Positions 44,869 to 54,878 are shown, counted from the stretch's first letter. The stretch: DNA of 64,000 bases from Pantoea sp. Ep11b (GCF_040783975.1 NZ_CP160631.1:2852001-2916000), one strand, 5' to 3'. The notes: a model not told the origin generated them from the letters alone. Numbers and translations are program-made.

Positions 44869-45450
44869 TTAATCTTTGTCGATACGGCTGGCATCAGCAC
44901 CCTGCTGACCGCGATATTTCGCATCTTCACGGCGGTTATAGGGGCGCGCAGCCGGGCCGGAAAGGGGTTCAAAACTCAGTGCGCCGATTAACATGCCAGG
45001 ACGCAGTGCCAGCGGCAGTTTACCTGAATTGTAGAACTCCAGCACGATACGGCCCTGCCAGCCCGGATCGATGCGGTGAGCCGTGACGTGCACCATCAGG
45101 CCCAGACGCGCCAGCGACGAGCGCCCATCCAGCCAGCCGACCAGATCATCGGGCAGCGTCACCGACTCCAGCGTGACCGCCAGCGCCAGTTCGCCCGGGT
45201 GCAGGAAGAAGGCTTCGCCTTCTGCCAGCACGATCTCATCGCTCATGACCCGATCCAGGGCGGCACTGACTTCCTGCTTCGGCCCGCTCAGATCGATAAA
45301 GGCCGCGGTATGCCCGCTGAAGGTACGGAACTGATTACCCAGCCGCACATCGACCGTAGCACCATTGATGCGTTCGACCGGCGGGCGCGGCTCAATGGCC
45401 AGTTTGCCACTATCGAGCCAGGCTTCAATATCGCGATCGCATAATCTCAT
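44869..45450 (-). CDS. dcd: dCTP deaminase
   Basis: Converts dCTP to dUTP, the main source of dUMP for thymidylate in enterics. It has 193 residues, the E. coli length. The start at 45450 gives [12 protein letters not shown]; codons before it are not conserved. The block [26 protein letters not shown] holds the catalytic and nucleotide-binding residues, and [12 protein letters not shown] the other conserved strand. The enzyme is a trimer without metal at the active site. It is probably co-transcribed with udk and asmA. Confidence 0.96.
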   Translation of the reverse strand: MRLCDRDIEAWLDSGKLAIEPRPPVERINGATVDVRLGNQFRTFSGHTAAFIDLSGPKQEVSAALDRVMSDEIVLAEGEAFFLHPGELALAVTLESVTLPDDLVGWLDGRSSLARLGLMVHVTAHRIDPGWQGRIVLEFYNSGKLPLALRPGMLIGALSFEPLSGPAARPYNRREDAKYRGQQGADASRIDKD

Positions 45451-45533
45451 TGCGGAAACTCCATGACATAAGTGTAGCGAACCGACTTCAGTCTGCCTGC
45501 CGCCGGTCTGCGCCACGTCCCACCGGACGTGGA

Positions 45534-46175
45534 TTATTCAAAAAACTGGTTGATTTTTGCCTTGAGGATATCGATGGCGATACGGTTTTTTCCGCCGCGC
45601 GGCACGATAATATCGGCGTACTGTTTAGAGGGCTCGATGAACTGCAGGAACATCGGACGAACCGTCTTCTGGTACTGACTCATTACTGAATCCATCGAGC
45701 GCCCGCGCTCATTGACATCGCGCTTCATACGGCGCATCAGACAGATGTCGAGCGGCGTATCCACGAAGATTGAGAAGTTGAGTTCCTGACGCAGACGGGC
45801 GTCGGTCAGCAGCAGAATGCCCTCCAGGATAATCACCTTTTTGGCTTTCAGATGCTGGGTCTGCTGCGTACGGGTGTGTTCAACGTAACTGTAGACCGGC
45901 AGTTCAATATCCTGACCGGCTTTCACCGCCTGCAGGTGCTGCAGCAGTAAATCATGATCCATCGCGCTCGGATGGTCATAATTGGTTTTAACCCTCTCTT
46001 CCATGGTGAGGTGACTTTGATCTTTGTAATAAGCATCTTCCGGGATGACCCCGATGTGCTCGTCACCTACCTGATCACGGATTTCACGATAGAGCGTGCT
46101 GGCAATTAAACTTTTACCGGATGCGGAAGCGCCGGCAATGCCTACAATCACGCACTGATGAGACTTGTCAGTCAT
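45534..46175 (-). CDS. udk: Uridine/cytidine kinase
   Basis: Salvage kinase that phosphorylates uridine and cytidine with ATP or GTP. It has 213 residues, the E. coli length. The P-loop [11 protein letters not shown] is at residues about 12-22, [12 protein letters not shown] is the substrate loop, and [21 protein letters not shown] is the lid region. First gene of the udk-dcd-asmA run on the minus strand; its promoter should lie in the 284 bases to PAP2, where no other feature was seen. Confidence 0.96.
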   Translation of the reverse strand: MTDKSHQCVIVGIAGASASGKSLIASTLYREIRDQVGDEHIGVIPEDAYYKDQSHLTMEERVKTNYDHPSAMDHDLLLQHLQAVKAGQDIELPVYSYVEHTRTQQTQHLKAKKVIILEGILLLTDARLRQELNFSIFVDTPLDICLMRRMKRDVNERGRSMDSVMSQYQKTVRPMFLQFIEPSKQYADIIVPRGGKNRIAIDILKAKINQFFE

Positions 46176-46459
46176 ACTTTTTTAAGACCTGATAACTGGA
46201 GCCTGCCACTGGACACACATTACGCGGGCAGCGGACGGGCCGAAATGGAGAGGGTGTGTTCGCGCTAAGTATAGGGATTTCGGTCTTTTGATGCCAGAGA
46301 AATGGCGTCGGCGACTTTTCAGACTTTCCCCTTTGGACGCCACTCATTTCACCGATAAACTGTTGTCACAGCCAATTATAACTAAAATGGCCCCTTCAGC
46401 GTGCCGGACAGCCCGCGCGCGACGCTCTCATAACGACCCGAGAAGGCAGCAGGAGTAGT

Positions 46460-47074
46460 ATGCACTGGAAGACTTTGACCTATTTTGGCGACAGCATGCT
46501 GTTGATTCCGACAGCCGTGATTATTGCGCTGATTTTACCCTGGAAGAGTGACAACCGTCTTACCGTCCTCTACTGGATTGTCGCTTTCGGCCTGGCCGGG
46601 CTCACGGTCAGCATTTCGAAGATTCTGTTCCTGGGATTCGGCATCGGCAGCGCCCGTTTTAATTTCACCGGTTTCAGCGGTCACAGTGCGATGTCCGCTA
46701 CGCTGTGGCCAGTGATGCTGTGGCTGATCTCGGGTCGCTGGTCGCTGCCGGGTCGCGTGGTGGCGATCGGGGTAGGCTACCTTATCCCGCTGATGGTGGG
46801 ATTCTCCCGTCTGGTGATCCATGCGCACTCCAGAAGCGAGGTCGCGACCGGTCTGCTGCTGGGTTTCACGCTGAGCACCGCGTTTCTGATCTCGCAGCGG
46901 CGCACCACGCTCAAAGGCTTTAGCTGGACCCAGGTCGGCGCTGCACTGGTCATACCCTTTATTCTGATGAGTCACGGGCGCGTCGCTACCACGCAGCAGT
47001 TTCTGGAGCGGTTCTCTGCCAGCCTTGCGGGGATGGAAAAACCTTACACCCGTGCCGATCTTTTCCGTCAGTAA
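46460..47074 (+). CDS. PAP2-family membrane phosphatase-like protein
   Basis: A 204-residue inner-membrane protein with about six helices. Two of the PAP2 motifs are recognisable: FSGHSAMS (the SGH motif, about 74-81) and SRLVIHAHSRSE (the SR-x5-H motif, with E where D is usual, about 117-128). The first motif (K-x6-RP) is poorly preserved, reading KILFLGFGIGSARF. Substrates in the family include undecaprenyl pyrophosphate and lipid phosphates; none can be chosen here. It lies between udk and dgcE, a place where E. coli has no gene. Confidence 0.78.
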   Translation: MHWKTLTYFGDSMLLIPTAVIIALILPWKSDNRLTVLYWIVAFGLAGLTVSISKILFLGFGIGSARFNFTGFSGHSAMSATLWPVMLWLISGRWSLPGRVVAIGVGYLIPLMVGFSRLVIHAHSRSEVATGLLLGFTLSTAFLISQRRTTLKGFSWTQVGAALVIPFILMSHGRVATTQQFLERFSASLAGMEKPYTRADLFRQ

Positions 47075-47237
47075 TCAATAGGCTGGCTCGTCATCCCCCC
47101 CTGCCCGCCAATTCGCCGAATAACGGGCAATTTTGATTTCACCCCTTTTTTCTTTGCCGAATGTGCTAGCATGCAGTCAGAGAATGACTGGTGCCTGATT
47201 CGCCGTTGCGGAGCCCTGCACCCTGCCGGAAGCCCGC

Positions 47238-50200
47238 ATGACTGAGATTTTATCCCCGCAAAACAACACGCCCAACCGCTGGCTTCAGGCGCTGGTTCTG
47301 GGCGGGATACTCTTTTTCCTGACGCTGTTCTGTCTTGAACTGATTGTGGTCAGCGGGAAGATTTCCCCGCTCTGGTTCCCCACGACGCTGATGACCGTCG
47401 TGGTTTTCCGCTGTCCGACGCGCCAGCTGCCGCTGCTGCTGACAGCCTGCGTCCTGGGCACCGCGAGTGCTAACGCCCTGGTCATCGGCCCCGCCTTTTC
47501 TAACCTTAAATTTACGCTGCTCAACCTGATTCAGGCGGGTGTCGGCGGTATGCTACTGCGCGCTCTGCTGGATCGTCGCACACCGCTGGATTCGCTGAGT
47601 GACTGGGCACGACTGGTGCTGTCGGTGGGCATTATGACGCCGGTGCTCGGCGGCCTGCTGGCGCTCTGGACGCTCCAGGTCAGCGGCCAGGCGTCGTTTC
47701 CCTTCTTCTATACCTGGGTGATCTCCGAGATCATCGGTATGCTGGTGCTCGGCCCGATGCTGCTGCTGCTGCCCTGGCCGCTGCGTCGCGCGCAGTTCAG
47801 CGATCTGCGTCTGGCCGAACTCGCCCTGACGCTGCTGCTTACCCTCGGTTCCAGTTACCTGTCACTGCGCTTTCTGCCCTGGCCCTTTACCTTTATTGTG
47901 GTGATTCTGTTCTGGTGCGCCGTTCGCCTGCCTAAACTGCAGGCGTTTATCCTGTTCTTCCTCAACGCCAGTTTTATCTCCATGCTGCTGGCTTTAGATC
48001 TGGTCAACGTGGTCAGCAACAACAGCGCGCTGGGTCCGGTCTCCAGCTGGCTGCCGTTTCTGCTGGTGCTGATACCCAGCCATATCATGTCGCTGGTGAT
48101 GGATGCCTCCCGGCGCGAGAAACTGCATATTTCCGACAGTGAAACCCGCTTCCGTCATGCCATGGAGTACTCGGCAATCGGTATGGCGCTGGTCTCCCCG
48201 CAGGGCAACTGGCTGCAGGTCAACCGCTCACTCTGTCAGATCCTCGGCTACCCGGCGGATGAGCTGAAGCGACTGACCTTTCAGCAGATCACGCATCCCG
48301 ACGATCTCTCTAAGGATATGCAGCATGTAGGCCGACTGCTGGAAGGCGACATCGACACCTATACCCTTGAGAAACGCTACTTCCGCAAAGATGGCGAAAT
48401 CGTCTGGGCACGCCTGACGGTCTCGCTGGTGCGTGACAGCAGCCATGCCCCCCTCTACTTCATTGCGCAGATCATCGATATCTCTGAGCTGAAGCAGAGC
48501 GAACAGGTGAACCGGCGGCTGATGGAGCGTATCACGCTGGCCAACGAAGCGGGCGGCATCGGCGTCTGGGAGTGGAACCTGCTGACCGGCGAGATGCTGT
48601 GGGATAAGCGTATGTACGCCCTGTTTGGTCTGGAACCACATGAGTCGCCGAGCTACGACCTCTGGATCCATCTGCTGCATCCCGCCGATCGCGAATACGC
48701 GGCGCTGACGGTGCAGCAGGCCATTGAGCTGCGCAGCGCCTTTCATATGGAGTATCGCGTCGTTGACAGGCAGGGACAGCGCTGGGTGCGAACCCAGGCT
48801 AACCGGCTGCTGAGTAAAGAGGGACGCATTGAGCGGATGCTGGGTATCTGTCAGGACATTACGCCGCTGCGCAACCTGAATGAGGCGCTGTTTCAGGAGA
48901 AAGAGCGCATGGCGATTACCCTTGATTCGATCGGCGAAGCGGTGATCAGCACCGATAAAGAGATGTGCGTGGCCTTTATGAATCCGGTAGCGGAGAAGAT
49001 GAGTGGCTGGACGCAGGAGCAGGCCACAGGTCAGCCGCTGAGTAAGGTGCTGCACATTACTCAGGGCCGCAACGGCCCCGAGGTCGAAAATCTGCTGTTG
49101 TGCCAGTTGCCGCCAGAAAAGGTCACCCCGGATTTTGCGGAAGATCTGGTGCTGCATGCCCCCGATGGCAGTCATATTGATATTCACTACAGCATCACCC
49201 CGCTGCGTTCAGAAGCCGGTCTGGAACAGGGTGCCGTAATGATTATTCAGGATGTCAGTGAGTCACGTAAGCTGATGAAGCGTCTGAGCTACAGTGCGCT
49301 GCATGATACGCTGACCAGCCTGCCTAACCGCGCCAGCTTCGAACTGCAGCTTAAGCGTCTGCTGTTCGATGCCGCGGAGCATCATCATCACCATGTGCTG
49401 GTGTTTATCGATCTGGACAAGTTTAAGGCCGTTAACGACAGCGCCGGCCATGCCGCCGGGGATGCACTCCTGCGCGAACTCTCTGAACTGATGCAGCACC
49501 ATCTTCGCAGCAGCGATTTTCTGGCCCGACTGGGCGGCGATGAGTTCGCCCTGCTGATGCCTGACTGTGAGGTCGCGCAGGCGCATGACGTGGTGCAGCG
49601 TATCGTTGCCGCAGTCAATGACTACCGCTTCCAGTGGCTGGGTCGCCTGTACCAGGTCGGTGCCAGCGCCGGGGTGACCCAGATCTCCGCCGAAAACTGT
49701 CAGAGCAGCGACGTGCTGTCGCAGGCGGATATCGCCTGTTACAACGCCAAACGCAGCGGTCGCGGACGGCTGATGATCTATGAACAGCATCGCCTGCCAC
49801 TGCCGGGTCATCATCAGGGTCTGGATGCCGGCATGATCGATGCCCTGCAGATCGAACTGGCCGCCTGGGCTGTTGCTCCGCCGAAAACGCCGCAGGCGGC
49901 CTTTATCTGGCTGCTGGATGTCCAGCTGTTAAGCGCGGACGGGTTGCTGATGGATGAAATGCTGCTGCGCAGTAACCTTGCCGATGAGGCGCTGCGTCGC
50001 CGGCTGGATAACAACATTCTGGAGGCTTTTTTCCGCCACGACGTAGAGGCGCTGAATCACAAGGGCATTGCGGTGGTTCTGCCACTGCATGCGCAGATGC
50101 TGAGTGATGCCGCCTTTGTGCACCAGCTCTGTCAGCGCTTTGTCGCCGCCGGTCTGGCCGATAGCCGCGCAGGTTTTGCTTTTCCGGCGGCGAGCGTCAT

Positions 50201-50570
50201 CGGTAAAGGCGATCAGATCTATGCAGCGCTGCGGCAACTGCGGCAGTGCGGCTGCCGTATCGTCCTGCAGCATTTTGGCCGTAATCTGGATGCCTTCAAT
50301 CTGCTGAGTGATGACGTGGTCGATTATCTGGTGCTGGCACCTGATCTGGTGGCAAACGTGCATGCCAGTCTGATGGATGAGATGCTGCTGACCATTATTC
50401 AGGGGCAGGCCACGCAGCGCCACATTTCCGTACTGGCCGGTCCGGTTTCCGTGCCAGCCGTGCTGAATACCCTGGCGACGCTGGATGTGGATGGCGTCTG
50501 GGGCAGTGCTGTCGCCGAGCGTCAGCCGCTGCGTTCGCTGGCCGAAGCTCGCCTCTTCGCTATCCGTTAA
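47238..50570 (+). CDS. yegE: Diguanylate cyclase with MASE1, PAS, GGDEF and degenerate EAL domains
   Basis: A 1110-residue inner-membrane protein (E. coli YegE/DgcE about 1105). An N-terminal MASE1 sensor region of about eight helices (1-305) is followed by three PAS/PAC repeats (about 300-680, e.g. FRHAMEYSAIGMALVSPQG, GGIGVWEWNLLTGEMLW, DSIGEAVISTDKEM). The cyclase domain has RLGGDEFALL (about 764-773) with an RSSD I-site five residues before GGDEF, so product inhibition is expected. The C-terminal 240 residues align with an EAL domain but the EAL signature is lost, so it should not be a phosphodiesterase. It makes c-di-GMP, which controls motility and biofilm. GGAAG lies upstream of the ATG. 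Confidence 0.93.
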   Translation: MTEILSPQNNTPNRWLQALVLGGILFFLTLFCLELIVVSGKISPLWFPTTLMTVVVFRCPTRQLPLLLTACVLGTASANALVIGPAFSNLKFTLLNLIQAGVGGMLLRALLDRRTPLDSLSDWARLVLSVGIMTPVLGGLLALWTLQVSGQASFPFFYTWVISEIIGMLVLGPMLLLLPWPLRRAQFSDLRLAELALTLLLTLGSSYLSLRFLPWPFTFIVVILFWCAVRLPKLQAFILFFLNASFISMLLALDLVNVVSNNSALGPVSSWLPFLLVLIPSHIMSLVMDASRREKLHISDSETRFRHAMEYSAIGMALVSPQGNWLQVNRSLCQILGYPADELKRLTFQQITHPDDLSKDMQHVGRLLEGDIDTYTLEKRYFRKDGEIVWARLTVSLVRDSSHAPLYFIAQIIDISELKQSEQVNRRLMERITLANEAGGIGVWEWNLLTGEMLWDKRMYALFGLEPHESPSYDLWIHLLHPADREYAALTVQQAIELRSAFHMEYRVVDRQGQRWVRTQANRLLSKEGRIERMLGICQDITPLRNLNEALFQEKERMAITLDSIGEAVISTDKEMCVAFMNPVAEKMSGWTQEQATGQPLSKVLHITQGRNGPEVENLLLCQLPPEKVTPDFAEDLVLHAPDGSHIDIHYSITPLRSEAGLEQGAVMIIQDVSESRKLMKRLSYSALHDTLTSLPNRASFELQLKRLLFDAAEHHHHHVLVFIDLDKFKAVNDSAGHAAGDALLRELSELMQHHLRSSDFLARLGGDEFALLMPDCEVAQAHDVVQRIVAAVNDYRFQWLGRLYQVGASAGVTQISAENCQSSDVLSQADIACYNAKRSGRGRLMIYEQHRLPLPGHHQGLDAGMIDALQIELAAWAVAPPKTPQAAFIWLLDVQLLSADGLLMDEMLLRSNLADEALRRRLDNNILEAFFRHDVEALNHKGIAVVLPLHAQMLSDAAFVHQLCQRFVAAGLADSRAGFAFPAASVIGKGDQIYAALRQLRQCGCRIVLQHFGRNLDAFNLLSDDVVDYLVLAPDLVANVHASLMDEMLLTIIQGQATQRHISVLAGPVSVPAVLNTLATLDVDGVWGSAVAERQPLRSLAEARLFAIR

Positions 50571-50645
50571 TTCCCGCGCTGGCCGCTTGCCACCCCGCTG
50601 AAGCTGCGCTAAAGTCGCCCCCTTTTTTCCGGCATGGGGGCGAAA

Positions 50646-51998
50646 ATGTTCATAGGATTCGATTACGGCACGGCTAACTGCTCTATTGCAGTCAGCGAAA
50701 AGGGCACGCCACGCCTGTTAACGCTGGAAAACGATCAGCGCCTGCTGCCATCAATGATCTGTGCGCCGACACGCGAGTCGATCAGCGAATGGCTTTATCG
50801 TCATCATCAGGTTGCGACGCCGGACAGCGAAACCACGGCACTGCTACAGCGCGCACTGCGGTTCAACCGCGAAGAGGATATCGAGGTTCAGGCGAACAGC
50901 GTGCAGTTTGGCCTGACCGCGCTGCAGCACTACATGGCTGACCCGGAAGATGTCTGGTTCGTTAAATCCCCCAAATCGTTTCTCGGTGCCAGCGGCCTGA
51001 AGCCTCAGCAGCTTGCCCTGTTTGAAGATCTGGTCTGCGCCATGATGCTACACATCCGTCAGCAGGGCGAGAGCCAGCTCGGTCAGACCATTCAGCAGGC
51101 AGTCATCGGCCGACCGGTCAACTTCCAGGGCGCGGGCAGCGAAGAGTCTAACCAGCAGGCTGAAGGTATTCTGCTGCGCGCCGCACACCGTGCCGGTTTC
51201 CGCGACGTCGAGTTTCAGTTCGAGCCGGTCGCGGCCGGACTCGATTTCGAGGCGACGCTGCAGCAGGAGACGCGGGTGCTGGTCGTCGATATCGGCGGCG
51301 GCACCACCGACTGCTCAATGTTGCTGATGGGGCCGAAATGGCGCGACAAGGCGGACCGCCGTGAAAGCCTGCTGGGCCACAGCGGTTGCCGCGTTGGCGG
51401 AAACGACCTGGACATCATGCTGGCGTTTAAAACCCTGATGCCTCTGCTGGGGCTCGGCGGCAACACCCAGAAAGGCACCGCCCTGCCCGCCCTGCCGTGG
51501 TGGAATGCGATTGCCATCAATGATGTGCCGGCACAGAGCGACTTCTACAGTGCGGCCTGTGGAAAATGGCTGCGGGATCTGGTGCGCGATGCCGAACAGG
51601 GCGACGTCGTGGCCCGCCTGCTGAAGGTGTGGCAGCAGAAACTGAGCTATCGTCTGGTACGAGCGGCCGAAGAGAGCAAGATCGCGCTGTCAGCAAGCCC
51701 GGCCCATACCGCTTCGCTCGACTTCATTGCCGCGGCATTGCAGACGGAGATTGCGGTGAACCAGTTGCAGGAGGCGATCAGTCAGCCGCTGGAGAAAATT
51801 CTGGAGCAGGTGCAGCTGGCGCTGGCCACCAGCCAGATTAAACCTGATGTGATCTACCTGACCGGCGGCAGCGCGCGTTCACCGCTGCTGCGTGCAGCCC
51901 TGCAGCAGACGCTGCCGGATACGCCGATTGCGGGCGGCGACGACTTCGCCTCGGTCACCGCCGGACTGGCCCGCTGGGCAGAAGTGATGTTCCGCTAA
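50646..51998 (+). CDS. yegD: Hsp70-like chaperone-family protein YegD
   Basis: A 450-residue actin-like ATPase without the substrate-binding half of Hsp70. The phosphate 1 loop is FIGFDYGTANCSIAV at the N-terminus, phosphate 2 is VLVVDIGGGTTDCSML (about 218-233), and the adenosine motif is YLTGGSARSPLLRAAL near 410. It agrees over its length with my memory of E. coli YegD (450 residues), including VWFVKSPKSFLGASGLKPQQ and PWWNAIAINDVPAQSDFY. The ATG at 50646 was chosen over one at 50634 for that reason. The function is unknown beyond the family. Confidence 0.93.
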   Translation: MFIGFDYGTANCSIAVSEKGTPRLLTLENDQRLLPSMICAPTRESISEWLYRHHQVATPDSETTALLQRALRFNREEDIEVQANSVQFGLTALQHYMADPEDVWFVKSPKSFLGASGLKPQQLALFEDLVCAMMLHIRQQGESQLGQTIQQAVIGRPVNFQGAGSEESNQQAEGILLRAAHRAGFRDVEFQFEPVAAGLDFEATLQQETRVLVVDIGGGTTDCSMLLMGPKWRDKADRRESLLGHSGCRVGGNDLDIMLAFKTLMPLLGLGGNTQKGTALPALPWWNAIAINDVPAQSDFYSAACGKWLRDLVRDAEQGDVVARLLKVWQQKLSYRLVRAAEESKIALSASPAHTASLDFIAAALQTEIAVNQLQEAISQPLEKILEQVQLALATSQIKPDVIYLTGGSARSPLLRAALQQTLPDTPIAGGDDFASVTAGLARWAEVMFR

Positions 51999-52015
51999 TC
52001 CTGCCCTGCGACAAC

Positions 52016-52043
52016 AAAAATGGCACCCGAGGGTGCCATTTTT
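52016..52043. terminator. Bidirectional terminator after yegD
   Basis: A 13-bp perfect stem counting A/T ends (52016-52028 with 52031-52043) and a 2-base gap, with T-runs on both strands. It lies 18 bases after yegD and about 90 bases after the end of the porin gene on the other strand. Confidence 0.9.
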
Positions 52044-52133
52044 ATTTGCCGACAACGGCGATGAGCAGGCGCAGGCTCACAGGGCTCAGCACGTCCAGGC
52101 CGTCTGTCCGGTACGCCATCCTTTCACTCTTTA

Positions 52134-53471
52134 TCAGAAGGCGATATTGGCGCTGATACCGCCAATAAACGCATCTTTCACTTCGCTGACCGCGCCCGGT
52201 GCCACGACATACTGCAGATTAGGGCGCAGTGACATCCAGTTTGTGACTTTAGCGTTGTAGTAGATCTCATAGTTGTATTCCGAACCTGACTGAACCGGCA
52301 GATAAGTCGGGCTGTCGAAGCGGCTTTCGCCGTTAGCCTGATTCTGCTGACGCAGTGACCGGGTATAGTCGCTGTTCACATGAATACGTGCTGCGCCCAC
52401 GCCAATCTCATCCTGCGGACGGGCATCAAACGGCCCGGTCCAGGTCAGGGCGAACGACTGATAGTTGTCGGTTTTTGACGTCTTGTGGTCGTTCATCACC
52501 GCCTGCAGGCGAATGCCCAGTCCACGATTTACATCGCCGCTCTGTGCGGTCAGCTGCTGCTGCAATAACAGATAGCCGCCATAGGCACGCGCCTGATCCT
52601 GATAGCCGCCGTTGCGCCAGCTGCTGTAGACATCGCCATCCACCGACGAGGTGTAGTAACCGATGCGGTAGTTACCCGGCAGTTTTTCCGGCCCGAAGGT
52701 CGGTTTCCAGCCCAGCTCGATCGGCACCAGATTGCCTTCAGAATGGCGGGTGTCCAGACGGAAGCCGTCGCCGCGATCGTAGTTGGCGCGGTTCTGATTA
52801 TAGAAACCGACCTGGAAGAAAAGCTCAGGAGTAAGATTGAACTTAATGCGGCCGCCCCACTGCGACACCGGCCAGTTGAACCAGCGATCGCCGCGCCAGT
52901 TCCCCGCCTGGCCGCTGCCCAGTGCCAGGTTCTGGAACAGATTGCCATCGAAGTTATCGAAGTCTTCGCCCACCGTGACCCGGCCGGCTTTCACATCGAC
53001 CACATCGTCAAACAGTCCTTTGCGCAGCCAGAACTGCGTCAGGCGCCAGGTCTGGCCGCGACCGTAGACCTCCTGAACCGAAGAGAGCATCCCGGCGCGT
53101 CGGTCCCCTACCTGATCCGACAGGTTCTGACCGTCGCGATTGGTCACGGTCATCTGGAACTCGGCATCCTGCCAGTTCAGCAGTTTTTCCAGGTCAAAAT
53201 TGGTGCCAAACGTCCACTGATCGCTGTAGCGCATAGTCGTGTTGCTGTCCGCGCCACCGCCCAGATTGGCCGCACTTTCCATGGTGTAGTTGACGTCAAA
53301 TTTAATGCCGTCATCCTGCAGCTGCGTCCGGTAACCGCCCCAGTCACCAGCCATCCATTCGGAGTCGGGACTCAGCGCGTCAGCGGCCAGGGCTGACGTG
53401 GAAAGCATGGCCATAAGCAGGGTACCGGTTGCCACACGGGCAGAGGGAAAGCGGGCTTTTCTGTTTTTCAT
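52134..53471 (-). CDS. Carbohydrate-selective porin, OprB family
   Basis: A 445-residue outer-membrane protein. The signal peptide runs to about residue 29 (GTLLMAMLSTSALA, cleaved before ADALSP). The N-terminus MAGDWGGYRTQLQDDGIKFDVNY is the OprB family signature. The protein consists of beta strands of alternating aromatic residues (FELFFQVGFYNQNRA-like, NYRIGYYTSSVDG, YEIYYNAKVTNWMSLRPNLQYVVAPG) and ends in a C-terminal phenylalanine (GGISANIAF), required for barrel insertion. Such porins pass glucose and related sugars in pseudomonads. The specificity here is unknown. Upstream lie 208 bases without another gene. Confidence 0.85.
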   Translation of the reverse strand: MKNRKARFPSARVATGTLLMAMLSTSALAADALSPDSEWMAGDWGGYRTQLQDDGIKFDVNYTMESAANLGGGADSNTTMRYSDQWTFGTNFDLEKLLNWQDAEFQMTVTNRDGQNLSDQVGDRRAGMLSSVQEVYGRGQTWRLTQFWLRKGLFDDVVDVKAGRVTVGEDFDNFDGNLFQNLALGSGQAGNWRGDRWFNWPVSQWGGRIKFNLTPELFFQVGFYNQNRANYDRGDGFRLDTRHSEGNLVPIELGWKPTFGPEKLPGNYRIGYYTSSVDGDVYSSWRNGGYQDQARAYGGYLLLQQQLTAQSGDVNRGLGIRLQAVMNDHKTSKTDNYQSFALTWTGPFDARPQDEIGVGAARIHVNSDYTRSLRQQNQANGESRFDSPTYLPVQSGSEYNYEIYYNAKVTNWMSLRPNLQYVVAPGAVSEVKDAFIGGISANIAF

Positions 53472-53652
53472 CGTGCTGATTCTTATGTAAGTGACCGAAA
53501 GTGACGCGCAGAGGATAGTGCTGGCTATTGAACGGCTTTTGTAAATACGTGCGCATACTTTCCGGAAACAGCAGATTGTTCGCGTAACTGTGATCGGGAT
53601 CTCTTAGCGGTTACGTTTCAGCCAGAAACGGCAGTTTCTGCCGGGTCAGCGC

Positions 53653-53676
53653 AAAACAGGGGCACGATGGCCCCTG
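53653..53676 (-). terminator. Terminator after the aldo/keto reductase gene
   Basis: A 7-bp stem (53657-53663 with 53670-53676) with a 6-base loop is followed on the minus strand by four T residues (53653-53656). It starts 3 bases after the stop codon. Confidence 0.7.
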
Positions 53677-53679
53677 CGC

Positions 53680-54639
53680 TTAACGGCTCGCCTGGTCCAG
53701 TTGTGCAATCTCTGCGGGTGAGAGCGTGAGCTGCATCGCCCCGGTCAGATCGTCGAGCTGTTTCAGCGATGTGGCGCTGACAATCGGCGCGGTGATGCCG
53801 GGACGGGCGATCTGCCATGCCAGCGCCACCTGCGTCGGCGTCACCTGCTGCGCTGCGCTGATGGCATCCAGCGCGTCGAGGATCCGCAACCCGCGCGGAT
53901 TGAGATATTTTTCGACCACGCTCTGCCCGCGCGCACTTTTCGCCGCATCCGCTGCTTCACGGTATTTGCCGCTGAGGAAACCGCTGGCGAGAGAATAGTA
54001 GTTGATCACGCCCAGTCCGTGCGCCTGCACCACAGGCTCCAGCTCCGACTCATAGGGCTGGCGGTCATAGAGGTTATATTCCGGCTGCAGGGTTTCGTAG
54101 CGCGCCAGTCCCTGCGCGTCACTGATCGCCAGCGCCTCCTGCAGTCGTGCGGCGCTGTAGTTTGAAGCCCCGATAGCCCGCACCTTGCCTTCCCGGATCA
54201 GGCCGTCAAAGGCGCTCAGTGTCTCCGCCAGGGGCGTATCTGCATCGTCGCGGTGCGCCTGATAGAGGTCGATATAGTCCGTCTGTAAACGGCGCAGCGA
54301 CGCATCGACTGCCTGACGGATATAGTCCGGTTTCAGCCCGGTTTTCGCCGGGGACAGTTCCATCCCCACCTTGGTTGCCAGAACGATCCGGTCCCGTTTG
54401 CTACTTTTTTGCAGCCACTCGCCTATAAGGGTTTCCGATTCACCGCCTTTGTTGCCCGGCACCCAGCGGGAATAGACGTCGGCCGTATCGATAAACCAGA
54501 GCCCCCGCTCCACCAGCGCATCCAGCAGAGAAAATGAGGTAGCGCGATCCACCGTCCAGCCAAACACATTGCCGCCAAACGTCAGTCGCGGAACGGCGAT
54601 ACCGCTGTTACCTAACTGCCGTGTCTGATTCTGATGCAT
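53680..54639 (-). CDS. Aldo/keto reductase
   Basis: A 319-residue (alpha/beta)8-barrel NADPH-dependent reductase. The catalytic tetrad can be read in FIDTADVYSRW (Asp and Tyr, about 51-57), LATKVG (Lys, about 90) and DLYQAHRDD (His, about 128). The cofactor region near the C-terminus is PIVSATSLKQLDDL. It resembles the general stress/voltage-gated channel beta-subunit-like group of E. coli (YajO type); the substrate is unknown. It stands alone between the porin and mdtA, divergent from mdtA. Confidence 0.88.
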   Translation of the reverse strand: MHQNQTRQLGNSGIAVPRLTFGGNVFGWTVDRATSFSLLDALVERGLWFIDTADVYSRWVPGNKGGESETLIGEWLQKSSKRDRIVLATKVGMELSPAKTGLKPDYIRQAVDASLRRLQTDYIDLYQAHRDDADTPLAETLSAFDGLIREGKVRAIGASNYSAARLQEALAISDAQGLARYETLQPEYNLYDRQPYESELEPVVQAHGLGVINYYSLASGFLSGKYREAADAAKSARGQSVVEKYLNPRGLRILDALDAISAAQQVTPTQVALAWQIARPGITAPIVSATSLKQLDDLTGAMQLTLSPAEIAQLDQASR

Positions 54640-54878
54640 TTCTGGCTCCTTATTTACCGGAAAAACTGCCTGTTTCTCAGCATAGCAAAGGGGTTTTGCC
54701 TCTTTATGACGATTGTGCTGCGATTAATGAAAGAACAGGCATAATGACCCCGCCCTGACAGAGATTCCTTATTTCCTTCAACTTCTGCCCGTCAGAGGCG
54801 ACTACAATCTGTCGTTTGCAGGCTAACCTTTTGATGCCTGCGCCTGGGACTACGTCACTGCTGGAGAGCACCGAAATC

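Noticed and set aside
54640..54878. A BaeR binding site upstream of mdtA.
   Set aside because: I looked for the BaeR consensus and saw only partial matches, too weak to report.
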